Part shown: piece after piece, positions 9,291 to 17,647 of the stretch
Layout: every line of letters starts with the position of its first letter
How positions within the stretch are numbered: position 1 is the stretch's first letter
Assembly: GCF_001543145.1 (NCBI RefSeq)
Contig: NZ_CP014160.1
Location: forward strand, 62,001-126,000
Direction: 5' to 3'
DNA length: 64,000 bases
DNA from: Aerococcus sanguinicola
GTDB taxonomy: Bacteria > Bacillota > Bacilli > Lactobacillales > Aerococcaceae
Program-made: the position numbers and the translations under genes
The notes under the pieces: model-generated
Databases searched by the model: none
Told to the model about the DNA's origin: nothing
Seen by the model: the letters and a program-made list of their open reading frames with translations, nothing else

Positions 9291-10398
9291 TGTCGCTACC
9301 TCCCACTACTTCTTCATAGCCGACGACTTTAATTTCTTCTGGGGTCCCAATCACTTGGGCATTGTCCGCAATCTGGGCGCCTCCCCCGAGAATAGCATAC
9401 TTAATCACAGCCTTTTGCCCCACGCGCGCCCCAGTCATCAGGACTGATTTCTCCACTTGGCTGTCTTTGCCGATCTTCACGTCTTGTGAAATAACTGAGC
9501 GGTTGACCTGACCACGAATGAAGGCACCGTCGCAAACCATGGATTCCGTCACATTCGCCTCTTCCGTTAATAATTGAGGGGGTGACACGATGTTCTTACT
9601 ATAGATGGGCCAGTCATTCGAGCGAATATTGAGAGGGTGGTCAGGATCCAGGAATTCCATATTGGCTTCCCAGAGACTTTCGATAGTCCCCACGTCCTTC
9701 CAATAGCCATCGAAGGAGTAGGCATAAAGAGCTTCGTCATTGGCCAGATAAGCTGGAATCACATCTTTCCCGAAGTCTTCCATTTTTTCAGGGTCTGAAG
9801 TGAGATAGCTCCGCAGCTTATCCCAAGTAAAGATATAGATCCCCATGGAAGCTAGGTTAGACTTAGGATGTTCAGGTTTCTCTTCAAACTCAACAATCTT
9901 ATCATCGTCATCAGTATTCATAATCCCAAAGCGTGATGCCTCTTCCATAGGCACCGGGATTACCGCAACCGTACAGTCTGCTTCGTTGGCCACATGGTCT
10001 TCCAACATGCGTTCATAGTCCATCTTATAGATATGGTCACCTGACAGGACTAAGACATATTCCGGCTTCTGGCTATCGATAAAGCTAATGTTTTGGTAGA
10101 TGGCATTGGCTGTCCCTTTAAACCATTTTTCCCCATCTTCCGTGGAAGAGTAAGGTTGGAGGACATAGGCGCCCCCTTCGTTAGAATCTAGGTCCCAAGG
10201 CACTCCTACCCCAATATGGTCATTGAGGACTAAGGGTTCATACTGGGTCATGACGCCCACTTTTTTGATGCCGGAATTGGCACAGTTACTCAAAGGAAAA
10301 TCAATAATACGGTATTTGCCTCCAAAAGGAACAGCTGGTTTGGCAATTTCTTTGGTTAATTTACCGAGGCGGGTCCCCTTACCCCCAGCAAGTATCAT
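9277..10398 (-). CDS. glgC: Glucose-1-phosphate adenylyltransferase GlgC
   Basis: ADP-glucose pyrophosphorylase, supplying ADP-glucose for GlgA. Visible are '[15 protein letters not shown]' (nucleotide binding), '[15 protein letters not shown]', '[13 protein letters not shown]' (about 120), '[12 protein letters not shown]' and a C-terminal beta-helix. As read, translation starts at the ATG at 10398 giving 373 residues without a good ribosome binding site. An ATG at 10418-10420 would give the usual family N-terminus ([13 protein letters not shown]) if the A7 tract at 10411-10417 had six A; with seven it is out of frame. So either the start is internal, the tract slips, or there is a sequence error. 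Confidence 0.93.
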   Translation of the reverse strand: MILAGGKGTRLGKLTKEIAKPAVPFGGKYRIIDFPLSNCANSGIKKVGVMTQYEPLVLNDHIGVGVPWDLDSNEGGAYVLQPYSSTEDGEKWFKGTANAIYQNISFIDSQKPEYVLVLSGDHIYKMDYERMLEDHVANEADCTVAVIPVPMEEASRFGIMNTDDDDKIVEFEEKPEHPKSNLASMGIYIFTWDKLRSYLTSDPEKMEDFGKDVIPAYLANDEALYAYSFDGYWKDVGTIESLWEANMEFLDPDHPLNIRSNDWPIYSKNIVSPPQLLTEEANVTESMVCDGAFIRGQVNRSVISQDVKIGKDSQVEKSVLMTGARVGQKAVIKYAILGGGAQIADNAQVIGTPEEIKVVGYEEVVGGSDNEEE

Positions 10399-10431
10399 AG
10401 CTAATAATTGTTTTTTTCATAATGATCGAGA

Positions 10432-12390
10432 TTACTCTCTTTCCCCTCCTTCAACTAAATCTTCTTTCTTTAATAGTTCTGGCCTCTCCGTCAAAAGCTG
10501 ATCGGGCTTCAATAGGAAGGTCGACAGGGAGGGCAATACGACAGATAGCGAATAATCAAAGCCTTGGTGGGGCACTTGCTCTGCCGTATAAGTTTCCTGC
10601 TGGTATTCCCAATTGCCTCCAAATTCCTGCATTTCACTGTTCAAGAGGACACGATAAGTTCCTGGATACGGTACCCCCAAGCGGTAATTGTGACGTTCCA
10701 CGGGGGTAAAGTTATAAGCACACACAATAAAATCTTCTGGGTCCTGGCTCCTCCGAATAAAGGCCGCCGTGGTCTCTAAATCATCATCCGCTTCCAGGAA
10801 ACGGATGCCTTCTGGGCTCAGGTCCAATTGGTGGAGGGCTGGTTGATCCTGGTAGAGCTGGTTCAAGCACTGGATGTAGTGCTGGTATTCCCGGTTATAG
10901 GGCCGGTCCAAGTCCTCCCATTCTAGCTGGCTGTAGAAGCGCCACTCTAAGAATTGGCCAATTTCGTTACCCATGAAGGATAATTTCTTACCTGGATAAC
11001 ACATCCGGTAACCCTCCAGTGTTCGCAAGTTCGAGAACTCATCATAACGCGTCTGTCCCGGCATCCGCCCTAAGAGGGACTCCTTGCCGTGGACCACTTC
11101 ATCGTGGGAAAAGGGCAAGATAAAGTTCTCATGGAACATATACATGAAGGTAAAGTTCACCAGCTTATAGTGGTGGGACCGGTGGATAGGGTCCAAGCTA
11201 AAGAATTTCAGGGTATCGTTCATCCAACCCATGTTCCACTTGAAGTTAAAGCCCAAGCCCCCTTCGGAAGTGGGCCGTGTCACCCCATCCCAAGCTGTGG
11301 ATTCTTCCGCAATCATGAGATAGGAATCATCCCGCAAGAAGATCTCCTGGTTTAAACGGCGGAGGAAGTCTACCCCCTCTAAGTTGACATTATTGCCATA
11401 GCGGTTAGGCTGCCAGTCCCCAATATCATAGTCCAAGTAGAGCATATTAGAGACGGCATCCACCCTCAAACCATCGACATGGAATTCCTCTAGCCAAAAG
11501 ACAGCATTCGAAATCAAGAAGCTGTGGACTTGGCTCCTGCCTAGGTCAAAATTATAGGTCCCCCCACGGTTATTGACCGCACGCTGGGGATCTTGAAATT
11601 CAAAGCACGGGGTCCCGTCGTAATAGGCCAGAGCATCATCATTGCGGACAAAGTGGCCGGGCACCCAATCCACTAAGACCCCAATCTCCGCCTGGTGGCA
11701 GGCATCCACAAAACGCATAAATGGTTCAAAGTCGTGACCGAAGCGACCAGCAATCGAATAATAACCCGAAATCTGATAGCCCCAAGAAGCCTCCAAGGGG
11801 TGCTCCATCAAAGGCATAAATTCAATATGGGTATAGCCCATTTCTTTGACATAAGGGATGAGTTCCTTCCTCAAGTCATCGAAACTATAAGCCGACCCAT
11901 CCGGATGACGGCGCCAGGAGGACATGTGGACCTCGTAGATGTTTAAAGGCCGGTCATAGCGTTTAGCTTTCCGACGTTCGGCCAGCCAATCGGCATCCTG
12001 CCAGTCATACTGGGGCAAGTTTTGGATCACCGAAGCCGTCTTGGGTGGGACCTCACTCGCAAAGGCGAAGGGGTCTTGCTTTTCCTTTTTTTGCCCTGCC
12101 TGGTCCGTGACCACAAATTTATAGAGGTCCCATTCCTTAGCCTCAGCCTTAAAGATGGTCCAAGCTCCGGTTTCCCCCACTGCTTCAAGGGCCTCTTCCT
12201 GCCACTGGTTAAAACTTCCAATAATAGCAACGGCCTTGGCCCGGGGTGCCCAGACTGTAAAACGATAACCCTCCTGACCCGCTTGATCTCGACAAGCTTT
12301 GGCACCCAGAAAATGATAAGCGGAAAAATGATTGCCTAAATTGAAGTAATACATTTCTGTTGCCAGTTGGTCTTTGGTCAATTGCGGCAT
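10432..12390 (-). CDS. glgB: 1,4-alpha-glucan branching enzyme GlgB
   Basis: A 652-residue GH13 branching enzyme that introduces alpha-1,6 branches into glycogen. An N-terminal CBM48-type domain ('[20 protein letters not shown]', about 45-65) precedes the catalytic barrel: '[14 protein letters not shown]' (about 153), 'VDWVPGHF' (about 240), '[16 protein letters not shown]' with the nucleophile Asp (about 310), 'MIAEES' with the acid Glu (about 360) and '[12 protein letters not shown]' (about 430). First gene of the glg operon, with a very strong AAGGAAGGAGGGGGA ribosome binding site. A cre-like site and a terminator-ended leader precede it, pointing to carbon-source control. Confidence 0.96.
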   Translation of the reverse strand: MPQLTKDQLATEMYYFNLGNHFSAYHFLGAKACRDQAGQEGYRFTVWAPRAKAVAIIGSFNQWQEEALEAVGETGAWTIFKAEAKEWDLYKFVVTDQAGQKKEKQDPFAFASEVPPKTASVIQNLPQYDWQDADWLAERRKAKRYDRPLNIYEVHMSSWRRHPDGSAYSFDDLRKELIPYVKEMGYTHIEFMPLMEHPLEASWGYQISGYYSIAGRFGHDFEPFMRFVDACHQAEIGVLVDWVPGHFVRNDDALAYYDGTPCFEFQDPQRAVNNRGGTYNFDLGRSQVHSFLISNAVFWLEEFHVDGLRVDAVSNMLYLDYDIGDWQPNRYGNNVNLEGVDFLRRLNQEIFLRDDSYLMIAEESTAWDGVTRPTSEGGLGFNFKWNMGWMNDTLKFFSLDPIHRSHHYKLVNFTFMYMFHENFILPFSHDEVVHGKESLLGRMPGQTRYDEFSNLRTLEGYRMCYPGKKLSFMGNEIGQFLEWRFYSQLEWEDLDRPYNREYQHYIQCLNQLYQDQPALHQLDLSPEGIRFLEADDDLETTAAFIRRSQDPEDFIVCAYNFTPVERHNYRLGVPYPGTYRVLLNSEMQEFGGNWEYQQETYTAEQVPHQGFDYSLSVVLPSLSTFLLKPDQLLTERPELLKKEDLVEGGERE

Positions 12391-12410
12391 ATTCCCCCTC
12401 CTTCCTTTTT

Positions 12411-12426
12411 ATAAAAACGCTTGCAT
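12411..12426 (-). promoter_or_regulatory. Candidate CcpA cre site for the glg operon
   Basis: Minus-strand ATGCAAGCGTTTTTAT matches the cre consensus WTGNAANCGNWNNCW at all but one conserved position (C to T near the 3' end). It lies between the leader terminator and the glgB ribosome binding site, downstream of the promoter, a position where CcpA typically blocks elongation. Inference from motif only. Confidence 0.5.
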
Positions 12427-12433
12427 TTCTTTC

Positions 12434-12597
12434 TAAAAAAAAAGCGAGAACAAAGTTAATTGTTCTCGCTTTCTCCTAGACAAGGGATAAAGCCGTTCAC
12501 AGCAACTTTATCCGAGCACCTACTTCCTGTAGTGTTGCTAAGCAACGTGTGCTCTCTATATTCTCAATACACAGTTAAGTGTACTCAGCTCATCGCG
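12434..12597 (-). ncRNA. Structured leader or small RNA upstream of glgB, ending in an intrinsic terminator
   Basis: Transcribed from the promoter at 12603-12632. It contains successive hairpins: GAGCAC...GTGCTC (enclosing GTTGC-tta-GCAAC), then GGATAAAG...CTTTATCC, then the terminator AGCGAGAACAA-agttaa-TTGTTCTCGCT (12443-12470) followed by nine T. The RNA 5' end contains TCTCGC, complementary to GCGAGA in the terminator arm, so a terminator/antiterminator switch is possible. The glgB start is only about 45 nt beyond the terminator. It could be a cis-acting attenuator of glgBCDA or an independent small RNA (size is similar to 6S RNA). No T-box, SAM, TPP or FMN motif was recognised. Confidence 0.55.
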
Positions 12598-12602
12598 AGA
12601 TA

Positions 12603-12632
12603 AGTATAGCACAGTTTCCACTAAAAAGGCAA
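12603..12632 (-). promoter_or_regulatory. Sigma-70 promoter for the glg leader
   Basis: On the minus strand -35 TTGCCT (12627-12632), an 18-nt spacer and -10 TATACT (12603-12608). A start near 12596 places the whole structured leader in the transcript. Confidence 0.6.
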
Positions 12633-12633
12633 G

Positions 12634-13020
12634 TTATTTCCAAGCCTCTTCGTCAATAACTTCAATCTTGTAGCCATCTGGGTCAGTCACAAAGTAGTAG
12701 AATGGCTCAGTCCCAGGTAAACCTACATAGTCTGTTACAGGATAACCAGCTTCCTTATGAGCTTGGTGGAGTCCTTCGGCATCTGCGGTTACAATCGCAA
12801 TATGCCCATAACCATTTCCTAAATCATAGGCTTCATGGTCATAGTTATAAGTTAATTCTAATTTGTAGTCTTGGCCTGGTAAAGAAAGGTAGCAAAGCGT
12901 AAATTCATTATCTGGGAAATCCCGACGCTCCACCTCTTCAAAACCAAAGGCATCTTGGTAAAACGTAATGGACGCTTCTAAATTTTTAACGCGTACACAT
13001 GTATGATCCACAACTGGCAT
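12634..13020 (-). CDS. Lactoylglutathione lyase-like VOC protein (glyoxalase I)
   Basis: A 128-residue single-domain vicinal-oxygen-chelate protein. It opens with 'MPVVDHTCVRVKNLEASI' (metal-binding His), has 'LELTYNYDHEAYDLGNGYGHIAI' in the middle (second metal His and Glu region) and ends with 'YFVTDPDGYKIEVIDEE', the C-terminal metal Glu. This closely follows GloA, which isomerises the methylglyoxal hemithioacetal. The gene is monocistronic on the minus strand, upstream of the glg promoter. Low-molecular-weight thiol used in this organism is not known, so the exact substrate is open. Confidence 0.85.
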   Translation of the reverse strand: MPVVDHTCVRVKNLEASITFYQDAFGFEEVERRDFPDNEFTLCYLSLPGQDYKLELTYNYDHEAYDLGNGYGHIAIVTADAEGLHQAHKEAGYPVTDYVGLPGTEPFYYFVTDPDGYKIEVIDEEAWK

Positions 13021-13174
13021 TCAATCATCACCTTTCCTTATGTCTATTCTACCTAACTTTCATCCTTTTTTAAAGAAATATGATAAAAAAATGATAAGTT
13101 TATCAAAGAAAATCTTTAAAGCCCATAGCCTAGCACACTGATAGTTTTCTCTTCTTCAAAATGAAAAACTTATC

Positions 13175-13306
13175 CTAGCAAGCTTTCTTCCCTAAAACTC
13201 TACTCAAAACTTTCCTCAAAGTAAACAATAGCAGCCACAAAATGGCTAAGATCAGATTCGTTGTTAACATCATCACCAGGCCCTGACAGCCTGCCCCTCC
13301 TTTCAT
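13175..13306 (-). CDS. Candidate small hydrophobic peptide (possible type I toxin-like)
   Basis: A 43-codon frame with one membrane segment: 'MMLTTNLILAILWLLLFTLR' followed by a basic end 'KVLSRVLGKKAC'. A strong Shine-Dalgarno-like AAAGGAGGGG (13294-13303) lies just inside the first ATG (13304-13306), and in-frame GTG/ATG codons follow at 13276, 13273 and 13270, so the true start is uncertain and none is ideally spaced. Upstream, an inverted repeat TTCATGATAG / CTATCATGAA could occlude the site. This resembles the layout of small membrane toxins controlled by RNA, but no antisense RNA or known toxin motif was identified. Could be non-coding. Confidence 0.3.
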   Translation of the reverse strand: MKGGAGCQGLVMMLTTNLILAILWLLLFTLRKVLSRVLGKKAC

Positions 13307-13489
13307 GATAGGTCATAAGTTCATTCTATCATGAAGCGGAGACTTTTGCCTGCCTGATTGTAAAAAAAGGACCTTCTTCGTGGCAAGCATTTTTAGACAA
13401 GCGCAAACGATTTCGGGTGCAAAATACGTGCAAAAATATTTTTAAATCTTTGCACTTCTCCTGCAAGCTCAAACTTTTAACAAAAAGAA
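13307..13489. other. Intergenic stretch without a recognised gene
   Basis: AT-rich sequence between the small hydrophobic ORF and the tRNA-Leu terminator. It holds the inverted repeat TTCATGATAG / CTATCATGAA near 13305-13338; nothing else supportable was seen. Confidence 0.4.
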
Positions 13490-13532
13490 AAAGGCTAGAA
13501 AGCATTGCTTCTACAATACTTTCTAGCCTTTT
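13490..13532 (-). terminator. Terminator after tRNA-Leu
   Basis: AAAGGCTAGAAAG and CTTTCTAGCCTTT pair with a loop of about 16 nt; on the minus strand the stem is followed by TTTTTCTTTTT. Confidence 0.8.
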
Positions 13533-13567
13533 CGCACATTCAGTAAGCTTCTTGAGCTTTTTATGAA

Positions 13568-13652
13568 TGCGGGTAACAGGACTTGAACCTGCACGGGAGT
13601 TACTCCCACTACCCCCTCAAGGTAGCGCGTCTGCCTATTCCGCCATACCCGC
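13568..13652 (-). tRNA. tRNA-Leu (anticodon GAG)
   Basis: An 85-nt cloverleaf on the minus strand: acceptor GCGGGTA/TACCCGC, anticodon stem CTACC/GGTAG with loop TTGAGGG (anticodon GAG), a long class II variable arm (TGGGAGTAACTCCCG) and T arm with GGTTCAAGTCC. CCA is not encoded. A terminator follows. Reads CUC/CUU leucine codons. Confidence 0.95.
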
Positions 13653-13717
13653 GTTGCTTAACACAAGATATATCTTACCGCATATCGGTTAAGCTGTCAA
13701 CCATTTTTCCTAATTTT

Positions 13718-14518
13718 TTAGAAAATAATGTTCACTAAGAAAATATTGAGCAAGACAAAGCAAGCAATAGCGATTAATGCTGCATAGTAGCGGTTGATCC
13801 AGGACACTCGCGACTCATAGAGGTAATAGAGGAGCGGGATCGAAATCAGGAAGACGATGAACTCCAAGAGCATTAAGAAGAGAACCAGGATGGAGAAGAG
13901 CAAGGGTGCAATCAAACTACAGAGCATGGCTAAAATAGCGAGGACCACAGTCAGGCTGTTCATCCCCATAAAGCGCGTCAACCATTCCAAGTTGCTCTGG
14001 TCCAGCTTAAAAATCAAGCGCATGGTGGCCTGGCTGATCGCGGCGATTAGCCAGAACATGACAAAGAAATAGACCAAGGCCTGGATAAAGAACAGCCAAG
14101 GATTAAAGTAGTAATCAATGTTGGGTAAGATCGAGATGCTGGATAGCCAGGCATAATTAGAGAAAGCAAAATTTGCCATGGCTGTTAAAGTCACCGTATT
14201 GGTCAGGGTGAGGATCACCAGCATAGCCACCCCATAGTAGGAATTGATATAACTAGGATTTTGGATATTCTTGATTGGATTCTTCAAAAAGGCCAAGAAA
14301 CAACGGAAGAAGTCTTTGGCATAGGCGGTCCACTTTTCCTGGTCAGCCCGTTTTTTCCGGCTCATTTTTTTGGTCTTCTTATCTGTTTCTTCTTCAGTCT
14401 GACTGCCCGCTTCTTGCAAGTAAAAATCTTGCTCAGACTGGATAACCTGTCCACACTTAGGACAAACCAGGTCATCTTCTGCAAGTTGGCAATCACAATT
14501 TTGACATCTTTTAATCAC
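13718..14518 (-). CDS. Zinc-ribbon membrane protein of unknown function
   Basis: A 266-residue protein with an N-terminal zinc ribbon 'CQNCDCQLAEDDLVCPKCG' (residues 5-23), a charged Lys/Arg/Glu-rich linker (about 40-75) and a C-terminal membrane domain of about five helices from residue 100 on, similar to Yip1-like or DUF-type zinc-ribbon membrane proteins. Function unknown. The open frame extends to 14701, but the GTG at 14518 is chosen because AAAGGAG lies 6 nt before it and the upstream part is the hairpin cassette at 14543-14659, whose translation is spurious. Last gene of a possible tex-sprT-zinc-ribbon run. Confidence 0.75.
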   Translation of the reverse strand: MIKRCQNCDCQLAEDDLVCPKCGQVIQSEQDFYLQEAGSQTEEETDKKTKKMSRKKRADQEKWTAYAKDFFRCFLAFLKNPIKNIQNPSYINSYYGVAMLVILTLTNTVTLTAMANFAFSNYAWLSSISILPNIDYYFNPWLFFIQALVYFFVMFWLIAAISQATMRLIFKLDQSNLEWLTRFMGMNSLTVVLAILAMLCSLIAPLLFSILVLFLMLLEFIVFLISIPLLYYLYESRVSWINRYYAALIAIACFVLLNIFLVNIIF

Positions 14519-14542
14519 AGCAGACTCCTTTCTATTAATGTA

Positions 14543-14659
14543 AGGGTGTGAGAGGATGCGGGAAAAAGGGACCTCTGGAGTAAAAGGCCAGAGAAGGCTG
14601 AAGGCCTTCGACGGACTTTTATGAAGAGGAGCCCTTTTTGCATCCTCGAACCCAACTAA
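14543..14659 (-). repeat. Solo hairpin cassette upstream of the zinc-ribbon gene
   Basis: Read on the minus strand: TAGTTGGGTTC, stem A GAGGATGC / GCATCCTC, stem B AAAAAGGG / CCCTTTTT with a CCC bulge between B' and A' on the 3' side, an apical hairpin GAAGGC-cttca-GCCTTC, an ACTCC bulge, and the end TCACACCC. The architecture is the same as the units in the tandem array at 27655-28328, with different arm sequences. It lies in the leader of the downstream gene, 22 nt after the sprT-like stop, and would be cotranscribed. Confidence 0.85.
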
Positions 14660-14681
14660 GAGTGCGAGCAAAGGCGACCCC

Positions 14682-15170
14682 TTAACTCCCACCAAGGTCA
14701 TCTTCAGGCCCCTCGACTTGTACTAAGACCCCCAAGCAATGGCCGCACATGGCGCGAGGGTTGATGCGGCGCTCGCGCTCATAAAGCTCATGGCAGCCTT
14801 GACAGCGGTAGTAATAGAGCTTCCGCTCGGAGGGATCAAGCAAGTCGGGCACATAGTCGATCCCCCCAACTGCTTCTAAAAGCTCCTTGAATTGCGAGTT
14901 GCCATGCCGGTAGCCGGAGCCTTGTCGGTAAAGGTGGTAGTGGCAAAGCTCATGGCGGATTACTTTAACGAGCAGGTCTTGGTCGTAGCGGTCAAGAATT
15001 CTAGGATTAAAATCCAATTTGCAGGACGGGGAATGGAAGCGCCCGCCGGTTGTCCGCAAGCGCCGATTCCATACCGCCTGGTGGCAAAAAGGTCGCCCGA
15101 AGTCTTCAAGAGACACCTTCTCCACTAGAGCCTGTAAGGCAGCATCTGAATAAGTCTTTTTAGTCTTCAA
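14682..15170 (-). CDS. SprT-like zinc metalloprotease family protein
   Basis: A 162-residue SprT/YdcK-like protein. The metal-binding motif 'RHELCHYHL' (about residue 88) is the HExxH-type signature, with a further His ('RHGN') downstream and a C-terminal zinc ribbon 'YRCQGCHELYERERRINPRAMCGHCLG' (cysteines about 125-150). Bacterial members are poorly characterised; eukaryotic relatives (Spartan) cleave DNA-protein crosslinks. The start appears to be a TTG at 15168-15170 inside the end of tex, an 11-nt overlap that implies coupling with tex. Confidence 0.85.
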   Translation of the reverse strand: MKTKKTYSDAALQALVEKVSLEDFGRPFCHQAVWNRRLRTTGGRFHSPSCKLDFNPRILDRYDQDLLVKVIRHELCHYHLYRQGSGYRHGNSQFKELLEAVGGIDYVPDLLDPSERKLYYYRCQGCHELYERERRINPRAMCGHCLGVLVQVEGPEDDLGGS

Positions 15171-17307
15171 TCATCGTCAGCCCAATTCGCCCTGTTTGGG
15201 TATCCACCGATTCCACCCACACATTAACAATTTCACCCACGGCCACGACATCACTCGGGTGTTTAACAAATTTCTTGCTGAGCTTGGAGATATGGACCAG
15301 GCCATCCTGCTTGACACCAACGTCGACAAAGGCCCCAAAATCGACCACATTGCGGACGGTTCCTTGTAAGGCCATGCCTTCTTTGAGGTCGCTCAGTTTC
15401 AAGACATCCGAGCGCAAGATCGGCGCATCCAAGTCATCCCGCGGGTCGCGTCCGGGTGCCAGGAGGGACTCTTGGATGTCCTTGAGGCTCTCTTCCCCGA
15501 TCTGGTAAGCAGCTGCAAGACTTGGAATATTCCAGTCTTTAATCTGCTGACGGACGGCATCTTCATGGATGTCGGCCAGGTCAATACCCTGGTCAGCTAG
15601 AATTTTATTAGTGAGTTTATAACTTTCCGGGTGGATAGCCGTCGCATCGAGGACTTCTTCCCCGTTGAGGATACGCAAGAAGCCGGCACATTGTTCGAAG
15701 GCTTTAGGCCCTAAGCGGGAAACATCCTTGAGTTCTTGACGGTTCTTAAAGAGTCCATTGTCATTGCGGTAGGCTACAATATTCTTGGCCACCGACTTGT
15801 TGACACCTGACACATGGACCAGCAAGGAAGGACTGGCCGTATTCAAGTTCACCCCTACCCGGTTCACCACGGTTTCGACGGTAAAGTCAAGAGAGTCGGA
15901 GAGTTCTTTCTGGGAAACATCATGTTGGTATTGGCCGACGCCAATGGATTTTGGATCAATCTTCACCAATTCTGCCAGCGGGTCTTGGAGGCGGCGGGCA
16001 ATGCTGACGGCTGACCGTTCCTCGACATTAAAGTCTGGAAACTCTGCCCGGGCCACTTTGCTAGCGGAATAGACCGAGGCCCCACTCTCATTAACAATCA
16101 TGTATTTGAGATTTGGAAACCGGTTTTGGATTTGGTCGGCCACGAATTGCTCCGATTCTCGGCTCGCGGTCCCATTCCCAATGGCCACCATTTCTACCCC
16201 ATATTTTTCAACTAGTTGGCCGAAAATCTTAGCGGCTTCTTCGACTTTATTGACGGGGTGGGTTGGATAGATAATTGCCTTGTCGAGAAACTTCCCTGTT
16301 TCATCCACGACCGCTAACTTACAGCCGGTCCGGAAGGCAGGATCTAAGCCTAAAACAACCCGGCCCTTGAGCGGCGCCTGCATGAGCAAGTGGTAGAGGT
16401 TGTCAGAGAAGCTTTCAATGGCATGGGCTTCGGCCTCCTCGGTCAATTCGGAGCGGATTTCCCTTTCCACTGCCGGCAGGAGGAAGCGCTGCATGGCGTC
16501 CTGGATCGCTGCCTGGAGTTCCTTCAAGCTGACAGGGTGACCATCGATCACCTGGTTAACTAAGTACTCTAAGACTGGAAATTCATCAAATTCAAAGTTC
16601 AAGCGCAGGATTTTTTCTTTCTCGCCGCGGTTCAAGGCCAGGACTTGATAGGGTTTGAGCTTGCCGAGAGCTTGAGAGAAGTCATAGTAGACCTTGTAGA
16701 CCTGCTTATTATCTTCCGCTCCCTTGGCCTTCTCACTCACTAGGCGCCCTTCTTCTTTGACATAGCGGCGCAGCCATTGCCGGTAGCGAGCCGTTTCGCT
16801 GATCCATTCACAGAGGATTTCATGGGCTCCAGCTAGGGCATCTTCTAGGCTAGGGGCTTCTTCAGTGACATACTTGGCCGCTTCCTCTTTGGGGTCCCCC
16901 GTTTTAGGACTGGCATAGAGCCATTCAGCCAAGCCTTCCAAGCCCTGGTCCTTAGCAATGGTCGCCTTGGTCCGACGCTTGGGTTTGTAGGGTTCATAGA
17001 GGTCTTCTAATTCTTGGAGCTTATCCGCCTTCAGGATTTCTTTTTTCAGCTTGGGTTTTAGCTTACCTGCGGCTTCAATGGTGTCGAGGATCGTTTCCCG
17101 GCGTTTCTCCAGATTTTCAATATAATCATAAGATTTTTGGATCTTACGAATTTCCACTTCATCGAAGGATCCCGTCTGTTCCTTCCGGTAGCGGGCGATA
17201 AAAGGAACCGTATTGCCCTCCTCCAACAAGCTGAGGACACTTTGGATTTGTTTCTTCGAATAAGTCGGCATCTCTTGATGCACTAACTTCAAATAATCTT
17301 CATTCAT
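15160..17307 (-). CDS. tex: Tex family RNA-binding transcription accessory protein
   Basis: A 715-residue Tex/YhgF protein. Domains in order: N-terminal helical Tex domain (1-180), YqgF/RNase H-like fold with 'GLDPAFRTGCKLAVVDETGKF' (about 325), helix-hairpin-helix with 'SLLVHVSGVNKSVAKNIVAYRND' (about 500) and a C-terminal S1 domain 'GTVRNVVDFGAFVDVGVKQDG' (about 650). Length is typical. Tex proteins bind RNA and affect transcription and stress tolerance. Start ATG at 17307 has AGGTG upstream. Lies upstream of the overlapping sprT-like gene. Confidence 0.95.
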   Translation of the reverse strand: MNEDYLKLVHQEMPTYSKKQIQSVLSLLEEGNTVPFIARYRKEQTGSFDEVEIRKIQKSYDYIENLEKRRETILDTIEAAGKLKPKLKKEILKADKLQELEDLYEPYKPKRRTKATIAKDQGLEGLAEWLYASPKTGDPKEEAAKYVTEEAPSLEDALAGAHEILCEWISETARYRQWLRRYVKEEGRLVSEKAKGAEDNKQVYKVYYDFSQALGKLKPYQVLALNRGEKEKILRLNFEFDEFPVLEYLVNQVIDGHPVSLKELQAAIQDAMQRFLLPAVEREIRSELTEEAEAHAIESFSDNLYHLLMQAPLKGRVVLGLDPAFRTGCKLAVVDETGKFLDKAIIYPTHPVNKVEEAAKIFGQLVEKYGVEMVAIGNGTASRESEQFVADQIQNRFPNLKYMIVNESGASVYSASKVARAEFPDFNVEERSAVSIARRLQDPLAELVKIDPKSIGVGQYQHDVSQKELSDSLDFTVETVVNRVGVNLNTASPSLLVHVSGVNKSVAKNIVAYRNDNGLFKNRQELKDVSRLGPKAFEQCAGFLRILNGEEVLDATAIHPESYKLTNKILADQGIDLADIHEDAVRQQIKDWNIPSLAAAYQIGEESLKDIQESLLAPGRDPRDDLDAPILRSDVLKLSDLKEGMALQGTVRNVVDFGAFVDVGVKQDGLVHISKLSKKFVKHPSDVVAVGEIVNVWVESVDTQTGRIGLTMIED

Positions 17308-17469
17308 GAATATTTGACACCTAACTTCCTTTAAAAATTCCCTTATAAGTTCTTATTATAGCATTCTTCTCCTACTTGCACACCTTAAAATAATTAGCAA
17401 GAATACGAGTTAAAAATTGCATTTTCGTCTTTTATCCTCTATACTAACTATACATATTAGTGTACAAAT

Positions 17470-17589
17470 CATAAGGGAGTAACCTGCAGCATGTCTGCGG
17501 TAATATCAACAGGCGCAGTCAATTGTATTGCTGGTATTACCTTAATTTGGTGAGACTTATGCTACTGGGGGACGACAGTAGTATGAGTC
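17470..17589 (+). promoter_or_regulatory. yybP-ykoY family manganese riboswitch with terminator
   Basis: The leader carries CATAAG (17470-17475) followed by GGGAGTA, the family's conserved 5' element, then two stacked arms (CTGCAG...; GGTAATA...TATTACC), and on the 3' side TGGTGAGA followed by CTTATG (17556-17561), which closes P1 with CATAAG. The 3' P1 strand is also part of a terminator GACTTATGCTACTG (17554-17567) / CAGTAGTATGAGTC (17576-17589) plus seven T. P1 and the terminator are therefore mutually exclusive, so Mn2+ binding should permit expression of the downstream ATPase. Confidence 0.8.
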
Positions 17590-17647
17590 TTTTTTTACAC
17601 TATTATATAATAAACTGCTCAGTTGAGCGAAGAAGGAGTGTTTATAA

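Noticed and set aside
14519..14701. N-terminal extension of the zinc-ribbon protein
   Set aside because: It is a translation of the hairpin cassette; the GTG at 14518 with AAAGGAG upstream is the better start.
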